Shown here piece after piece: positions 18,533-28,196 of a stretch of DNA of 53,600 nt. The stretch comes from Stentor coeruleus (Eukaryota > Ciliophora > Heterotrichea > Heterotrichida > Stentoridae). The DNA lies in the NCBI GenBank assembly GCA_001970955.1, contig MPUH01000451.1, positions 1 through 53,600 on the forward strand, given 5' to 3'. The position numbers and the translations under genes were made by a program. Below the pieces are notes generated by a model. It was not told the origin of the DNA. It saw only the letters and a list, made by a program, of their open reading frames with translations, and made no database searches. Numbering within the stretch: position 1 is the stretch's first letter; each line of letters opens with the position of its first letter.

Positions 18533-19417
18533 ATGAGTAAGCGAAAAGTTCCCGCAGAAGTTCCAAAAAAAAAACCAAAAACTTTAAGCGCTCAATCAAA
18601 AACAGTTTCCGGACAAGGTATATTTAGCAGGAGTGAAATCCATATTGTCTCATGGAATGTTAATGGCATTCGAGCTTGGATAAAAAAAAACAATGTGTTG
18701 GATTTTTGTTCAAAAGAAGAAATTGATATTTTATGCTTTAATGAAACCAAACTACAAGACAAAGATGTTAACGATATCAAAAAGCGATTTCCTCAATATC
18801 CATATCAATACTGGAGTTGTAGTCAAGCAAAAAAAGGTTACTCTGGAACCGCCATTTTAAGCAAAATTGAACCGATGTCTTTTACCCAAGGTATTGGCAA
18901 AGATAAGCATGATAATGAAGGTCGTACAATAACCGCTGAGTTTTCAACTTTTTTTGTTGTTGCAACATACATCCCTAATGCAGGGCAAAAATTAGAGCGA
19001 CTTAAATATCGGACCAAAGAGTGGGACCAAGACTTTCGAAAATATCTAAAAACTTTAGAAAGTCGAGGTAAAGGTGTTATATGGCTTGGTGATTTAAATG
19101 TTATTCATCAAGATATTGATATATTCAATATTAAAGGTAAAGAAAAAATTGCTGGATGCACCCCAGATGAACGTAAAGAATTTAGAGAGTTTTTGAACGA
19201 AGGATTAGTTGATAGTTTTAGGCATTTGTACCCTAATGAGCGTAAGTATTCGTGGTACAGTGGTAGAAGTGCTAAGGCTAGAAGTGAAAATATGGGATGG
19301 AGGTTGGATTATGTGATTATATCTGAATCACTTGTTTCAAAGTTGAGAGATAGTAAGATTTATGATGATGTTGAAGGAAGTGATCATCATCCTATTGAAG
19401 TAATCCTCAATAATTAA
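18533..19417 (+). CDS. AP endonuclease, APE1/ExoIII family, 294 aa
   Basis: Cleaves DNA 5' of abasic sites in base-excision repair. Family blocks in order: IVSWNVNGIRAW (Asn metal/active region), CFNETKLQD (catalytic Glu), KKGYSGTAILSK, YIPNAGQKLERLKYR, WLGDLNV (catalytic Asp and Asn), an AGCTPDER loop, YSWYSGRS, WRLDYVI and SDHHPIEV (catalytic Asp-His pair near the C terminus). All catalytic residues appear intact, so the enzyme should be active. The N terminus is a ~35-residue basic, Lys/Pro-rich extension (MSKRKVPAEVPKKKPK), a likely nuclear localisation signal, as in animal APE1. Single exon, TAA stop. Confidence 0.95.
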   Translation: MSKRKVPAEVPKKKPKTLSAQSKTVSGQGIFSRSEIHIVSWNVNGIRAWIKKNNVLDFCSKEEIDILCFNETKLQDKDVNDIKKRFPQYPYQYWSCSQAKKGYSGTAILSKIEPMSFTQGIGKDKHDNEGRTITAEFSTFFVVATYIPNAGQKLERLKYRTKEWDQDFRKYLKTLESRGKGVIWLGDLNVIHQDIDIFNIKGKEKIAGCTPDERKEFREFLNEGLVDSFRHLYPNERKYSWYSGRSAKARSENMGWRLDYVIISESLVSKLRDSKIYDDVEGSDHHPIEVILNN

Positions 19418-19707
19418 TGGAATTAAGTTTATTGGTTGTTCAATGGTTTTAAGTTTTAGTAAGTAGTTTTATGAGTATAAAATTTATTAGAAATTATATA
19501 TTTGCTAGATATTCTGTTATGGTAAACTTGAATATAATTTTTGTAAGTTTTTAAACTAAAACTTCATAATCAATTAATCATAAAATTCCAAAACACACAA
19601 AAATAAACATAAAATCCTAAATCTAATAATAAATCTCCATACGAAAAAACCATAGAAAAAAATTATCTATAAAAACTTCAAAAACAAAATTACTTTACTT
19701 AAATTAA

Positions 19708-20112
19708 TCAAGTTTCTGTTCCAATTTCTTCATCATAATTATATTTTGGCTTAGCAATATACGTAATACGCTTAGATAACTGTGAGGTATGACGAGGAGA
19801 CTTAGAATTTGGCTTGATATAAAATTTAACTAAAGATGTACGTAGTGGTAGACTAAAAGATGTATCTTCTCCTCGGCGATGTGATTGGGACATTGAACTT
19901 TGCGTAGAGTCTCGTGATCTTGATTCAACTTGGATATATGATCTTGGAACTTGCAAGCAAGCTTCGTGTTTGATATTTGATAATACAATGTTATGAGAAA
20001 AAAGCCCATTATGGTATTTGAGGGACATATTGTGAATGTAAGATGACCTTCTATTGACTTTTCTATTCAGTTGGAATAGAATCTGGCCGAATTTTTGATT
20101 TTCGCTTTTCAT
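19708..20112 (-). CDS. Unknown basic Ser/Arg-rich protein, 134 aa
   Basis: ATG 20112 to TGA. No domain recognised; rich in Ser, Arg, Lys and Tyr, with several SR/RS and SPR patches that could be phosphorylated, and an acidic C-terminal end (DEEIGTET). No signal peptide or membrane segment. The composition is not that of a chance AT-rich ORF, which supports a real small gene. Function unknown. Confidence 0.55.
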   Translation of the reverse strand: MKSENQKFGQILFQLNRKVNRRSSYIHNMSLKYHNGLFSHNIVLSNIKHEACLQVPRSYIQVESRSRDSTQSSMSQSHRRGEDTSFSLPLRTSLVKFYIKPNSKSPRHTSQLSKRITYIAKPKYNYDEEIGTET

Positions 20113-20670
20113 ATTATTAAAATATGTTTAGAATACTGTTACTTTGATGATTTAATGTATTTATGATTTGCGTTGCATTTTAATATATGTTTAGAACTTA
20201 GAATCAGATTCTCAAGGAAGATTATAAAATAAGTAGATAATCTTTATGTTTTTATTACTCTTTGTGCTTTTGGATTATGAGGGACTAACTTAAAATATTA
20301 GGTGAAGTTGTATAATAATTAATAAAGAAGTAATAGTTTCTTTAAGAAAAAAGTAATAAATTTATGATCATATAAAGTTTGCTTTATACAGTTTAATAAT
20401 CAATTACCCTTATTCACAAATAAAATATTTATCAATGGCATATTAGCATTTTATCAAAATTTTAAACCAAGTTATATCCATAAATATTCATTATCATCAA
20501 ATTTGCATAGAAAGTAAAAATTATTTTATCCTCTTACTTAAGTAATTTATAAATTTCTTGCATTTTATTTTGTAAAATTATTTATCTAAATTATCTGCAC
20601 TCATAAACTTTACAAACACTTTGATGTTAGCAAAGCAAAAATACAAGAGTTTTCACCAATACCCTACATA
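20113..20670. other. Intergenic spacer
   Basis: Very AT-rich; nothing recognised. Confidence 0.5.
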
Positions 20671-20850
20671 ATGATCAAAATAAAGATTAACTTTTCTTGG
20701 TGATTTGGTATTGAAATTTCAGATGATGTTTATATTTTTAAATTAAATGATCAGCATTTTAGGTTTAGAGACTATTAAAATCCTTTATTTTGCAGATGCT
20801 GCCAATGATTTTCCTTTTTTCAGATAAATACTATTTATTTTTTTATTTGA
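20671..20850 (+). pseudogene. Decayed segment with a C1-like zinc-finger start (tentative)
   Basis: From ATG 20671 one frame reads 10, 24, 9 and 13 codons between stops (TGA, TAA, TGA, TGA). The second and third runs give FGIEISDDVYIFKLNDQHF-RFRDY, a stop, then NPLFCRCCQ. This resembles the beginning of a C1 (diacylglycerol-binding) domain, H-x(11-12)-C-x2-C with the typical Pro-x-Phe-Cys. The second half of a C1 domain is not visible. A weak, pattern-level call. Confidence 0.2.
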
Positions 20851-21378
20851 TATATACGGCTTATCCTTATTGAAGCCAACTATAAGTGTTCTTAAAGTTG
20901 GCTCATAAAATTATAACCTTAGCATATCAAAATAATCAAGATATAATATTTAAACTTTCAGCATTTCAGTATCATATTACTAAATCTTCATTCAAATTAT
21001 TGATAATTATATCATTTATATATAGTATAGTCTACATCAGTATTATCATAAAAGCATGTTAAAAAAAACTTATTGGTAAACATCATCTTCTTTCATATAT
21101 AATAAACTCAACTGCATACCCAAAAAACTAGATTCCCTAATCATTCCCTGAGTAGTTTTCCTCTTATTCACAATTATACTATATATTCATGTATATTTTA
21201 GATACCCTCCTAAAATTCAATATTCCAACAATCTCAATCCATTTCAATCAATCATATTTATCCTTTAAATGAATATTTCTTATTCTTCATTACCCGCATT
21301 CCTATTCTCTCTTTAAACCCACATAAATCTTTATCCTAGAAGTCTAATCAGGCAAAACTTTGAAATGCTCCTAAATAA
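20851..21378. other. Intergenic spacer, C-skewed leader of EBP1
   Basis: No gene seen. The last ~250 bases are G-poor and C-rich, like the leaders of other plus-strand genes. Confidence 0.5.
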
Positions 21379-22530
21379 ATGGAGGGCGAAGAACCACCAA
21401 AGGGTGTTGAAAATCCTAACGTAGTAAACAAGTACCGAGAAGCAGCAAATATTGCAAGGAATTCTCTACAAAAATTACTAGAACTCTGTAAGGCTGGAAC
21501 CTCTATTCACGAGTTATGCACACGAGGTGATAAATTTATTGAAGAAGGTCTTGCTCAAATCTTCACAAATGCTGCTATTGAGAAAGGTATTGCAATTCCT
21601 ACCTGTATTTCAGTAAATAATATCTGTGGATACTATTCTCCTTTACCTGAAGAGTCTTCTGTTCTGAACCATCATGATTTGGTGAAGGTCGAGCTTGGTG
21701 TGCATTTAGATGGATATATAGCGGCAATTGGGACTAGTTTTGTTGTTGGGGCTACTCCAGCTGAGCCAGTCACTGGTCCTAAAGCTGATGTGATCCATGC
21801 TGCGAACACAGCAATACAGACCGCACTGAGACTTATGAGGCCAGGAAATTCTAATTATGCCTTGACTGATGCATATGCGAAAATCGCTGCTGATTATGGA
21901 TGCAATATGATGGAAGGTGTCCTTTCGCATGAAGTAAAACAGCATGTTATTGATGGCAATAAGTCAATTATTTGCAAAGAAGTCTTTGACCAACATGTTG
22001 AAGAGTATGACTTTGCTGTTAATCAAGCATATATACTTGATGTTATGGTGACTACTGGAGAAGGTAAACCTAGAGAGACAGAATATAGGACAACTGTTTT
22101 CCAAAGAGCTTTAGATGTCACTTATAACCTTAAGCTTAAAGCTTCAAGGACATTTTTAGCAGAAGTTAATAGGAGATTCCCAACTCTTATGTTTTCTTTA
22201 AACAATTTTGACGACCAGAGAAATGCTAGATTGGGTGTTGCGGAATGCTTGAAACACAATATTTTCTATGCTTTTCCGGTGTTGGCTGAAAGACCGAATG
22301 ACCTTGTCGCACAGTTTAAAGTAACAGTTTTGATATTAGAAAGTGGTACTGTCGTTGCAACACCAGTTATTTTTACACCTGAAGCTTATAGAACTGAGAG
22401 AGTTGTTACAGATGAAGAGGTGAAGAAAACTTTAGCAGTGCCTATGCAGACTGGACCTGCACCAAAGAAGGATAAGAAAAAGAAGAAGAAATCGAAGGCG
22501 AAGGTAGCAGAAACAAAGCAAGATAGCTAA
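21379..22530 (+). CDS. PA2G4: EBP1/PA2G4 (methionine-aminopeptidase-fold protein), 383 aa
   Basis: EBP1 is a non-catalytic pita-bread (MetAP2-like) protein that binds at the ribosome tunnel exit and in pre-rRNA particles, and affects growth. The sequence follows the family along its whole length: NVVNKYREAANIARNSLQKL, the GIAIPTCISVNN-CGYYSPLP block, LVKVELGVHLDGYIA, the HEVKQHVIDGNK region, FAVNQAYILDVMVTTGEGK and FPVLAERPNDLVAQFKVTVLI. The C-terminal Lys-rich tail (KKDKKKKKKSKAK) is the family's RNA-binding end. The metal-binding residues of true MetAPs are not kept, as expected. Starts at ATG 21379 after an AAATAA leader. Confidence 0.94.
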   Translation: MEGEEPPKGVENPNVVNKYREAANIARNSLQKLLELCKAGTSIHELCTRGDKFIEEGLAQIFTNAAIEKGIAIPTCISVNNICGYYSPLPEESSVLNHHDLVKVELGVHLDGYIAAIGTSFVVGATPAEPVTGPKADVIHAANTAIQTALRLMRPGNSNYALTDAYAKIAADYGCNMMEGVLSHEVKQHVIDGNKSIICKEVFDQHVEEYDFAVNQAYILDVMVTTGEGKPRETEYRTTVFQRALDVTYNLKLKASRTFLAEVNRRFPTLMFSLNNFDDQRNARLGVAECLKHNIFYAFPVLAERPNDLVAQFKVTVLILESGTVVATPVIFTPEAYRTERVVTDEEVKKTLAVPMQTGPAPKKDKKKKKKSKAKVAETKQDS

Positions 22531-22931
22531 AATAAAACTAGTTTATAGAATAGTTTAGAAATGAGATTCATATAAGTGAGATGGTCGAATTTAAGCTGAT
22601 TTTTTCTAGTGCGGTTTGATAGATTAGATTTTTATTTAGATAGAGTTAGAATATTTTTTAAAGAATTTATATAGATTGTATTCTTTAATTATTAAGACTA
22701 ATGAAATAATTGTTTTAAGAAAGAATTTATTAAAGGGAATTAAAAAATATCCTAGATGAGCCTTATTGATATATTGCATTTATCATTATACAAATTTTGA
22801 ATTATAAAGTTGATTTCAATTATATTTATAACCTCAAATCTTCAAACAATATAAATAAATCTTATACCATTATTCAAAGTTAACTTAAAAGGCTTAAAAT
22901 AATTCATAAGCATTACACAAAGATATTAAAT
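22531..22931. other. Spacer between convergent genes
   Basis: AT-rich 3' flanks of EBP1 and of the EF-hand gene; nothing recognised. Confidence 0.5.
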
Positions 22932-25163
22932 TTAAACGTTTTTCATTGCATCAGAACTTGATTTTTGAAGCGACTTAGGTATAAACTCTTCTAAAAAATA
23001 TTGAAAAGTTATCCTGCCAAAAGAGTTAGTTTTGAATTTCTGGAAAATATTTCTTACATCAAATGCATCAGCTTTTATATTAAAATCTGTAAGCATTTGC
23101 ATTAAATCTTGCTCTTCAATGTACCCTCGATTTTTCTTATCAAATATCGCAAATGCAATTGAAAAGTTAAAATTTTTAAATCTTTTAATGGTAATTCGAC
23201 TTTTTTCTGTAGAAAGTTCAGATTTTATCAAAAACTCAAGAAGTGAGACAAATTTATCAATAGTTTGCAAGGAAAAGTACTCTCCAGTAGTAAACCTTGG
23301 TATTCTATCTTTAAGAATAGTGAAAATGCTTTCATTTTTAGGAATAAGCATTTCAGAAAAATCAGGGAATTTTAGCTTCATTTCTTTGTTTTTTGCGTAT
23401 CTTCTGAACAGTAAAAGTATTTCATCAAACTTAAAATAAAGTTTTTTCTTTTCTAAATAGTCTTGCAAGTCTCTGATACTTATAAATTCTGCACCTTTTT
23501 TATCAAAAATCCTAAAAGCATCAATTAAATTAAAATCCTCTTGAAGAGCTAAATTGCTTTTTAGCATTTCCCCTTCTTTAACTTTTAAACATTCATGAGT
23601 AAAATATTTTACAAGCTCATTTGCTTCAAGAATTTCTCCTTTCTTCATTTGTTTGTTTTTGCTAAAGGGTTTTGAGGATTCACTAAATGCTATTGATGAA
23701 GTTTTTTTTTGGTTTAGAGGGTATGGTTTGGAAATTACTTTTGGAGATTCGCATTCATATAAACTTGGTACAGCTTTGAGATTAGGGTTAATCATTGCCA
23801 TATGCAAACTAGGCTTTTTATTAACAAAGTCCATTATCTCAGCCGCAGATTTTGTATGTCCATGACCTTTACGTGCTGTTTGCCTTAACGGATTAGCGAA
23901 ATTCGGGTTTGCATTAATTTGCATTTTAAAAATGCCCTGGTCATTTTTATATACAAACTTATTATTCTCTTGTGGGGTGTTAGAGTTCCTTGTAGTCACC
24001 AAAGACTTTTCTGAATTTGCATTTCGCTTAAAATTCGCAATATTTTTTTCATATTCCCATACTTTTTCTTTAGTTTCTTTGTCTATGTCATTTTTATTCG
24101 TTGACTGAGCTTTAGACAAGGCTTCTAAGCACGATTCTGAAGCTCTTCTTGTATGTCTAATAAACTGTGATACAGGCATATGTGTGCTATTTAAACTAGA
24201 AGGCATACTTTGTGTATATGCTTTCTGTTCTGGTTCATTTGCAACTGCTTTTTTATGAAAAGCTTTTCCTGTTCCATTTAAATCAAAGTTCACCCGACAA
24301 TTTTTGTGTGAGTTTTTTCCTGCACTACTTTCTGTTCTTAGGCAACTTTCTCTTTTTTCACTGCCACTTCTTGAATTGTTTAGTTCATTTTGAGATTTTA
24401 CGGGTGTGCTTTTTTTCCTATTGAATTCTTCAAGAAGATTGCTTAAATTTTCTTTAGTTTCTCCAATATTTTGTTCATAAACTCCTGCTGATTTTCTTCT
24501 GAATTCACCAGTTGGTTCTTTCGTTTCTAACATTTTTATAAGATCTTGGAATGATATTCCATCTTTATCTCTACATACTCTTCTAAAAATACTTTCAACT
24601 TCGAAATAAGATTTCGGCCTTATAAACCTTAGAAAATTTGTCAAGTCATTTTTGGTTATCTGTAGCTTGCCTTCTGAAACTATAGTAAAAACTTCAGATA
24701 GCATAGCTTCAGGTATTTTTAGTAATGATTTTTTATAGTCTTGAATATTGCGTTGAAGAGAAAGTTCGCACTCTATTACGTTGCAAAAGGCAGAAATTAC
24801 TTCTGAAGAAAGTACTCCTCGATAACTACTGAGTACTTCTATCAAGTTTGGGATTGCTCCAGGAAGAATGAGTTTCAAAAAATCTGAATATTCGAAATAG
24901 CCTCTAGACTGCTTATCAAAAGAACTGATAAGATTATATACTTCATTTTTTGTGCAAGAGATTGAGCATCGACATAGAAACTCATAGAGGTCAAGAAAAG
25001 AAACCCAGCCAATTTTTAACGAGTCTAATGATTCGAATATTGAATATGGATCAAAATGAATGTTTTTGCTAAGTATGAAACGATGCTTTTCAACTTCTTT
25101 ATCGCCTTGGCTTATTGCTATGAATAGGTCTGCTAGTAATTCTTCAATATTTGATGTATCCAT
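22932..25163 (-). CDS. Large EF-hand-like protein, 743 aa
   Basis: Paired EF-hand-like modules sit at both ends with a long, disordered Ser/Lys/Asn-rich middle (about 240-520). N-terminal helices and loops include SFDKQSRGYFEYSDFLKLILP near residue 90 and a second pair up to about 235. C-terminal ones include IFDKKGAEFISIRDLQDYL (about 560), IFDKKNRGYIEEQDLMQML and a last loop ending ITFQYFLEEFIP. Most loops lack the full set of acidic calcium ligands, so many are probably structural, like the penta-EF or Cen-like scaffold proteins that ciliates have in large numbers. No kinase or catalytic domain. A cortical or contractile-fibre role is possible but not shown. Confidence 0.82.
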   Translation of the reverse strand: MDTSNIEELLADLFIAISQGDKEVEKHRFILSKNIHFDPYSIFESLDSLKIGWVSFLDLYEFLCRCSISCTKNEVYNLISSFDKQSRGYFEYSDFLKLILPGAIPNLIEVLSSYRGVLSSEVISAFCNVIECELSLQRNIQDYKKSLLKIPEAMLSEVFTIVSEGKLQITKNDLTNFLRFIRPKSYFEVESIFRRVCRDKDGISFQDLIKMLETKEPTGEFRRKSAGVYEQNIGETKENLSNLLEEFNRKKSTPVKSQNELNNSRSGSEKRESCLRTESSAGKNSHKNCRVNFDLNGTGKAFHKKAVANEPEQKAYTQSMPSSLNSTHMPVSQFIRHTRRASESCLEALSKAQSTNKNDIDKETKEKVWEYEKNIANFKRNANSEKSLVTTRNSNTPQENNKFVYKNDQGIFKMQINANPNFANPLRQTARKGHGHTKSAAEIMDFVNKKPSLHMAMINPNLKAVPSLYECESPKVISKPYPLNQKKTSSIAFSESSKPFSKNKQMKKGEILEANELVKYFTHECLKVKEGEMLKSNLALQEDFNLIDAFRIFDKKGAEFISIRDLQDYLEKKKLYFKFDEILLLFRRYAKNKEMKLKFPDFSEMLIPKNESIFTILKDRIPRFTTGEYFSLQTIDKFVSLLEFLIKSELSTEKSRITIKRFKNFNFSIAFAIFDKKNRGYIEEQDLMQMLTDFNIKADAFDVRNIFQKFKTNSFGRITFQYFLEEFIPKSLQKSSSDAMKNV

Positions 25164-25255
25164 TATAATAAAGTCTTAAAACTTCATTTAAACCCACTGA
25201 ATATTCTCAAATTTATAGCAACACCTTTCATTCCACACAAATCAGCCATAATTAA

Positions 25256-26038
25256 TCAAGCTAAACTAGGGAAGTCCTTGTCATCAAAAGGATTTGGTGC
25301 TTTTTGTTCATATCTCCTTTGCTCACCATCTCTTTTTTCTCCTCTTCTATCGTCACGATCTCTTCCTCCCCTACCTCTTCCTCCTCTCCCTCCTCTCCCT
25401 CTTCTTCCACCTCTATCATTAAATGCTACTTTGAAACTCAAAAGGTTCTTTTTATCATTTTCTTCTTCATCAGCTTCTTTTACTTTATCCTCTTCATCTT
25501 CACCTTGAGTTTTAGGCTGATAGAATTCAGAAAAAGTTATAAAATCGCTTTTAGGGGCTTCTTCTTGCACTGGAGCTTCCTCTTTAATTTCTTCTTGATT
25601 TTTTCCTTCTACCTCCTGTTCTTTAGCTTCCTTTTTCTCATCAGTGGTCCAGGAAGCTTCAGGTTCAACTTTAGCATCCTGATCAGGGTCACCCCATCCA
25701 TGCGATCCTGCACCTCCTTTAGATACTTCTTTTCCTCTTCCCGTCCTAGACTTGCGGTCATTTTTCACTGGCTTATCTTCTTTTTTAGTGTGTCTTTGCT
25801 CTTTTCCTCCTTCATGAGCTACGTTTTCTATAGTTTCCTTTTTGGTACTAGGCTTTTTCTGACTTGCAGCCGCGGGCTTTTCTAGAACTTTAGCTGATTC
25901 TGGAGCTTTGGTTTGGGCTGATCCTGATGGACCTTGGGATGCTTTGACAGGCTTTGCTGCTTTTGAGGCTTTCACGGGGACTGCTTCATCTGGCTCTTCA
26001 TCTTGTAGAAGAGTAAATATGTTCCCTGCTCGGGCCAT
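25256..26038 (-). CDS. SERBP1/Stm1/HABP4-family ribosome-associated RNA-binding protein, 260 aa
   Basis: This family clamps idle 80S ribosomes and binds mRNA. The N terminus NIFTLLQDEEPDE matches the Stm1/SERBP1 N-terminal motif. The central block DRKSRTGRGKEVSKGGAGSHGWGD is the diagnostic HABP4/PAI-RBP1 motif (about 93-117) that threads the mRNA channel. An acidic Glu/Lys stretch follows, then an RGG box (about 210-232) and the family-typical FPSLA C terminus. It ends in TGA; reading through would add about 27 unrelated residues, so TGA is a true stop in this organism. A 193-codon antisense ORF over this gene is a shadow of its Glu/Lys/Arg codons. Confidence 0.92.
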   Translation of the reverse strand: MARAGNIFTLLQDEEPDEAVPVKASKAAKPVKASQGPSGSAQTKAPESAKVLEKPAAASQKKPSTKKETIENVAHEGGKEQRHTKKEDKPVKNDRKSRTGRGKEVSKGGAGSHGWGDPDQDAKVEPEASWTTDEKKEAKEQEVEGKNQEEIKEEAPVQEEAPKSDFITFSEFYQPKTQGEDEEDKVKEADEEENDKKNLLSFKVAFNDRGGRRGRGGRGGRGRGGRDRDDRRGEKRDGEQRRYEQKAPNPFDDKDFPSLA

Positions 26039-26122
26039 TTATTATAAACCATGATTTGAACTTTCCTATTGACCCATCTTCAAAAAACTATTGTATAGGT
26101 AATTTAAGTATATATAATAGCC

Positions 26123-28114
26123 TTACTCAAACACTGATTCTTTGATGAATTTAAGGAAGCGATTGTAATAATTCTGGGGGTTCATAACACTGCACATTTT
26201 CACACGGCTTCCATATCTAAAAAATTTCGAGATGTATTCAGCTTTTCGTTTGAAAGAGTACTCTCCTAAGAAATCAATAATCCCAAACCTATACCATTCA
26301 TTTTTATAGGTGCTTTTGTACGATTTTTCTCCTTGAGACTTTGAAATGCATACAATAAGAGAGTAGTCCATGATCCCATTGGCCATTAGGAACTTCACAT
26401 CTTTTTTAATATAGTTTTGGACTTTCCTCGTAATCATTTGTGGTAGAGAAAATCTACAGCAGTCTTTGATAAAGTCTGAATCCTTATAAGGGCCTTTAAA
26501 AAAGCCATAATCAGGCCTGGTGCTTAAGCGGTTTTGAGTGGATCCTTTTAAGTCATAGAATTTTTCTACATTGTCATCAACCAGACCAGGAAATACAACC
26601 ATGTCAAGTGGAGCAAGTCCAGGTACTTTCATAGTAAACAGCCCAAGAAGTCTGTTGAGGAAAGAGTATCTGTTTTTTTCAATATGTTGATAATACTTGA
26701 AAAGTAGTTTTTTTTTTAGAAACTCTCTCTCTTTTGGGGTTATAATTTTTACAGCAAACTTATGGTCTTCAGTAAATATAAAAAGCGAGCCTGAACCTCC
26801 GAGTTCTTGGTGGACTGATAGTAAAGTTTTTTGATTGTTTTCAGGATGCAGCGACTCGATTATTTTGCTAATTTCCAAATCCTCAAGCTCTCTTAGTTTG
26901 CAGAAAATTTTAGGACAGTGTTCTTCTATAATAAAATATGGAAAGCTGTAGAAATTTATTATTGGCAGTTTGTATTGTGCATCGCTAAAATACACTTTAT
27001 GCTTGCAAACTTCTTTAATATCGCTTTCTGTAATAGGAGTTGAGTAATAAGCTTGTCCTTCCATTTTAAAGGTTTCATGGATTCCTAGAAGTATACATAA
27101 AGTTGCACCACCTTTTAAGCTCTCTTGCATAATAAAAGAAGTTGGCATATTCCACATATCATCAGTTTCTTTAAAGTCACTAGAAAAAATCATGCTTCCT
27201 GAGATCTCAGTTGACAAAGTTGAACTCACTGCACTGAGTTTTTTCCTTTTGCAAAGCTGTTTTGATTTAACCCAAAAAGATTTTTCCCAGTTCCTTAGAA
27301 TAGCTTGTATAAATCCTGATATGTTTATAAGTATTAAACTAATTGTAATAATCCATTTATGATCTTTATCAAACTCATTAAGGTGTTTTGAATTATAGTC
27401 TAGCCAGAAGTTTGTGGCAGTCCATGACCAAATAAATGATAGGACTATTATATATTTTATATGCTTGGTTAAGTATTCTTTTGTGGCTAGGTTGATATAT
27501 TTTCCTTTGGTTCTAAGTTTGTAAATTGAATATCCGACTGAGATTATTGCTGTAGTTATGTAGCCTCCGTAAACAATAGATAGCATTCCATAATTCCAAA
27601 CTTCGTATAAATAGTCTTTATTTTCTAATTTGCACTCATTATATTTGCTATTCCAATACGCATTATAGCCTACTTGTGCTGAAATCATTATAAAAGCTAG
27701 GATGTGGTAGATTTTCATCCTATCTTTACCTGGAATCAAAGGATTTCTCAAAGTTATTATCAGGTCTAAGCACAGAAACATATTATAGCACATGACTCCT
27801 GTAATTGCTGCAGTGAAGAACATCTGATTTATTGCACAGGAAATGCTCTTGGAGTCTTTAAGCGTCATATTAAAGAAAGAGACCATTCTAATCATATGAT
27901 GAGGACCCACACCTTTGACTGAAAAATTAGTCTCCAGTGCTAATGCTATTGAGTGTTGGCTTTGAATTATTTCGAATATTGAAATGCAAGCAAGTATAGT
28001 AGACGGATGCTTTTGAAGGTCTTTATTCTTGATATATACATACGTTACCCAGAAGTTTGTCATAAGACTAAGTAGGCTAAGGAATATTGTTATAAGTACA
28101 TAATCTAAATCCAT
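26123..28114 (-). CDS. GPCR-phosphatidylinositol phosphate kinase fusion (GPCR-PIPK), 663 aa
   Basis: The N-terminal ~285 residues form seven hydrophobic helices with a WNYG/WSWT-type core and a short basic linker (KRKK at about 289-292). The C-terminal ~310 residues are a PIP kinase, with glycine loop GGSGS at 439-443, Lys456 (FAVKII), DLKGST at 521-526, MDYSLIV at 582-588 and IIDFLG at 612-617. The activation/specificity loop contains KRKAEY..RYGSRVK, followed by NPQNYYNRFLKFI. All catalytic signatures are kept, so lipid-kinase activity is expected. The architecture matches the RpkA/GPCR-PIPK family known from Dictyostelium and other protists. It likely couples an unknown ligand directly to phosphoinositide production at a membrane. 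Intronless. Confidence 0.93.
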   Translation of the reverse strand: MDLDYVLITIFLSLLSLMTNFWVTYVYIKNKDLQKHPSTILACISIFEIIQSQHSIALALETNFSVKGVGPHHMIRMVSFFNMTLKDSKSISCAINQMFFTAAITGVMCYNMFLCLDLIITLRNPLIPGKDRMKIYHILAFIMISAQVGYNAYWNSKYNECKLENKDYLYEVWNYGMLSIVYGGYITTAIISVGYSIYKLRTKGKYINLATKEYLTKHIKYIIVLSFIWSWTATNFWLDYNSKHLNEFDKDHKWIITISLILINISGFIQAILRNWEKSFWVKSKQLCKRKKLSAVSSTLSTEISGSMIFSSDFKETDDMWNMPTSFIMQESLKGGATLCILLGIHETFKMEGQAYYSTPITESDIKEVCKHKVYFSDAQYKLPIINFYSFPYFIIEEHCPKIFCKLRELEDLEISKIIESLHPENNQKTLLSVHQELGGSGSLFIFTEDHKFAVKIITPKEREFLKKKLLFKYYQHIEKNRYSFLNRLLGLFTMKVPGLAPLDMVVFPGLVDDNVEKFYDLKGSTQNRLSTRPDYGFFKGPYKDSDFIKDCCRFSLPQMITRKVQNYIKKDVKFLMANGIMDYSLIVCISKSQGEKSYKSTYKNEWYRFGIIDFLGEYSFKRKAEYISKFFRYGSRVKMCSVMNPQNYYNRFLKFIKESVFE

Positions 28115-28196
28115 TTACATTGGAAAAATAATACCAGTTTCCATATATTAATGGGTATAATATGACAAAAATGTTTTAATGAATATTTCCTATTAG

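Noticed and set aside
23032-24424. Plus-strand ORFs of 70-135 codons inside the EF-hand gene
   Set aside because: Antisense shadows of a well-supported 743-aa gene.
25304-25885. Long antisense ORF (193 codons) over the SERBP1-like gene
   Set aside because: It is the mirror of Glu/Lys/Arg-rich codons; its translation is almost only Ser, Phe and Leu and has no family resemblance.
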